A DNA stretch of 64,000 bases, from positions 4,898,001 through 4,962,000 of the forward strand of contig NZ_CP065997.1 in NCBI RefSeq assembly GCF_016127315.1, given 5' to 3'. Origin of the DNA: Achromobacter deleyi (GTDB taxonomy: Bacteria > Pseudomonadota > Gammaproteobacteria > Burkholderiales > Burkholderiaceae_B). Below, in pieces: positions 63,865 through 64,000 of the stretch. How positions within the stretch are numbered: the first letter of the stretch is position 1; every line of letters begins with the position of its first letter. A model generated the notes under the pieces. It had not been told where the DNA came from, did no database searches, and worked only from the letters and a program-made list of their open reading frames with translations. Position numbers and translations under genes: made by a program.

Positions 63865-64000
63865 ATGGATACGCCTCGCCGCGTCCTGATCGTCGAAGAC
63901 GACGCCCACATCGCCGAATTGCTGCGCCTGCACCTGCGTGACGAGGGTTACGCGGTCGAGCACGCGGCCGACGGCAACGAAGGCATGCGCCGGCTGGAAG
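63865..64000 (+). CDS. OmpR-family response regulator (partial, cut by right edge)
   Basis: The first 45 codons of a receiver domain: RRVLIVEDDAHIAELLRLHL with the acidic pair, then the beginning of the second strand region. The phosphoacceptor and output domain lie outside the window. Divergent from the cytochrome b/YedY/MXKDX/MsrB/MsrA cluster by about 150 bases, so it may control that cluster, as HprR controls msrPQ in E. coli. The sigma-type promoter was not resolved. Confidence 0.85.
   Translation, partial: MDTPRRVLIVEDDAHIAELLRLHLRDEGYAVEHAADGNEGMRRLE

Overview
The window is a GC-rich chromosomal segment of a Betaproteobacterium. Gene content and protein style (MocR, Lrp and IclR regulators, tau genes, CstA/YbdD, a DUF1501/DUF1800 pair, large autotransporters) point to Alcaligenaceae, most likely Achromobacter or a close Bordetella relative. 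This is an inference from gene content, with no marker gene to prove it. There is no tRNA, rRNA, CRISPR array, phage or complete insertion sequence. Most genes abut in short operons. Three stretches are visibly less GC-rich than their surroundings: the protease autotransporter (33.8-39.1 kb), the DUF1016 gene (41.1-42.1 kb) and the gap at 60.2-60.55 kb.

Layout. 1-20 kb is mostly housekeeping and small-metabolite genes: an EamA exporter with a divergent Lrp regulator, glutathione peroxidase with an MFS transporter, a DUF1800/DUF1501 pair, a TPR protein, and a LysR regulator divergent from a three-gene D-threonate-type operon (kinase, PdxA2, uncharacterised TIM barrel). An Aer-like chemoreceptor, photolyase, an oddly arranged CaiB-type protein, a secreted peroxiredoxin, a YXWGXW protein with a tiny lipoprotein, DoxX and DbpA follow.

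20-45 kb reads as a taurine/sulfonate catabolic region. It holds an IclR regulator divergent from xsc-pta, a peptide-type ABC importer operon that continues into an amidohydrolase and a CobW GTPase, an NTF2-fold protein plus FAD oxidoreductase resembling TauX/TauY, a TauR-like MocR regulator, and tauABC. Paired YTGGYNCHAR-type direct repeats lie upstream of three of these transcription units, and in two they have identical internal spacing and identical distance to the start codon. A likely flow is: import taurine or a taurine conjugate, release taurine, oxidise it to sulfoacetaldehyde (TauXY), convert that to acetyl phosphate (Xsc) and then to acetyl-CoA (Pta). A SPATE-like S6 serine protease autotransporter and a broken DUF1016 nuclease gene sit inside this region.

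45-57 kb holds folE, a two-component system divergent from cstA-ybdD (probable pyruvate uptake), a DMT transporter divergent from a second MocR regulator with a repeated operator, an HcaT-like MFS carrier, a DAPG-hydrolase-fold protein divergent from a TetR regulator, a Dps protein and a small conserved hypothetical. 57-64 kb holds a PATR-type autotransporter and then a periplasmic methionine-oxidation defence cluster: MsrA, Tat-exported MsrB, a methionine-rich MXKDX-repeat protein, a YedY-like molybdoenzyme and a cytochrome b561-type membrane partner, divergent from an OmpR-type response regulator cut by the right edge.

Two genes carry what looks like a single extra G in a short G run: the DppC-like permease near 27,204 and DUF1016 near 41,297. 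They are either genuine frameshifts or assembly errors.
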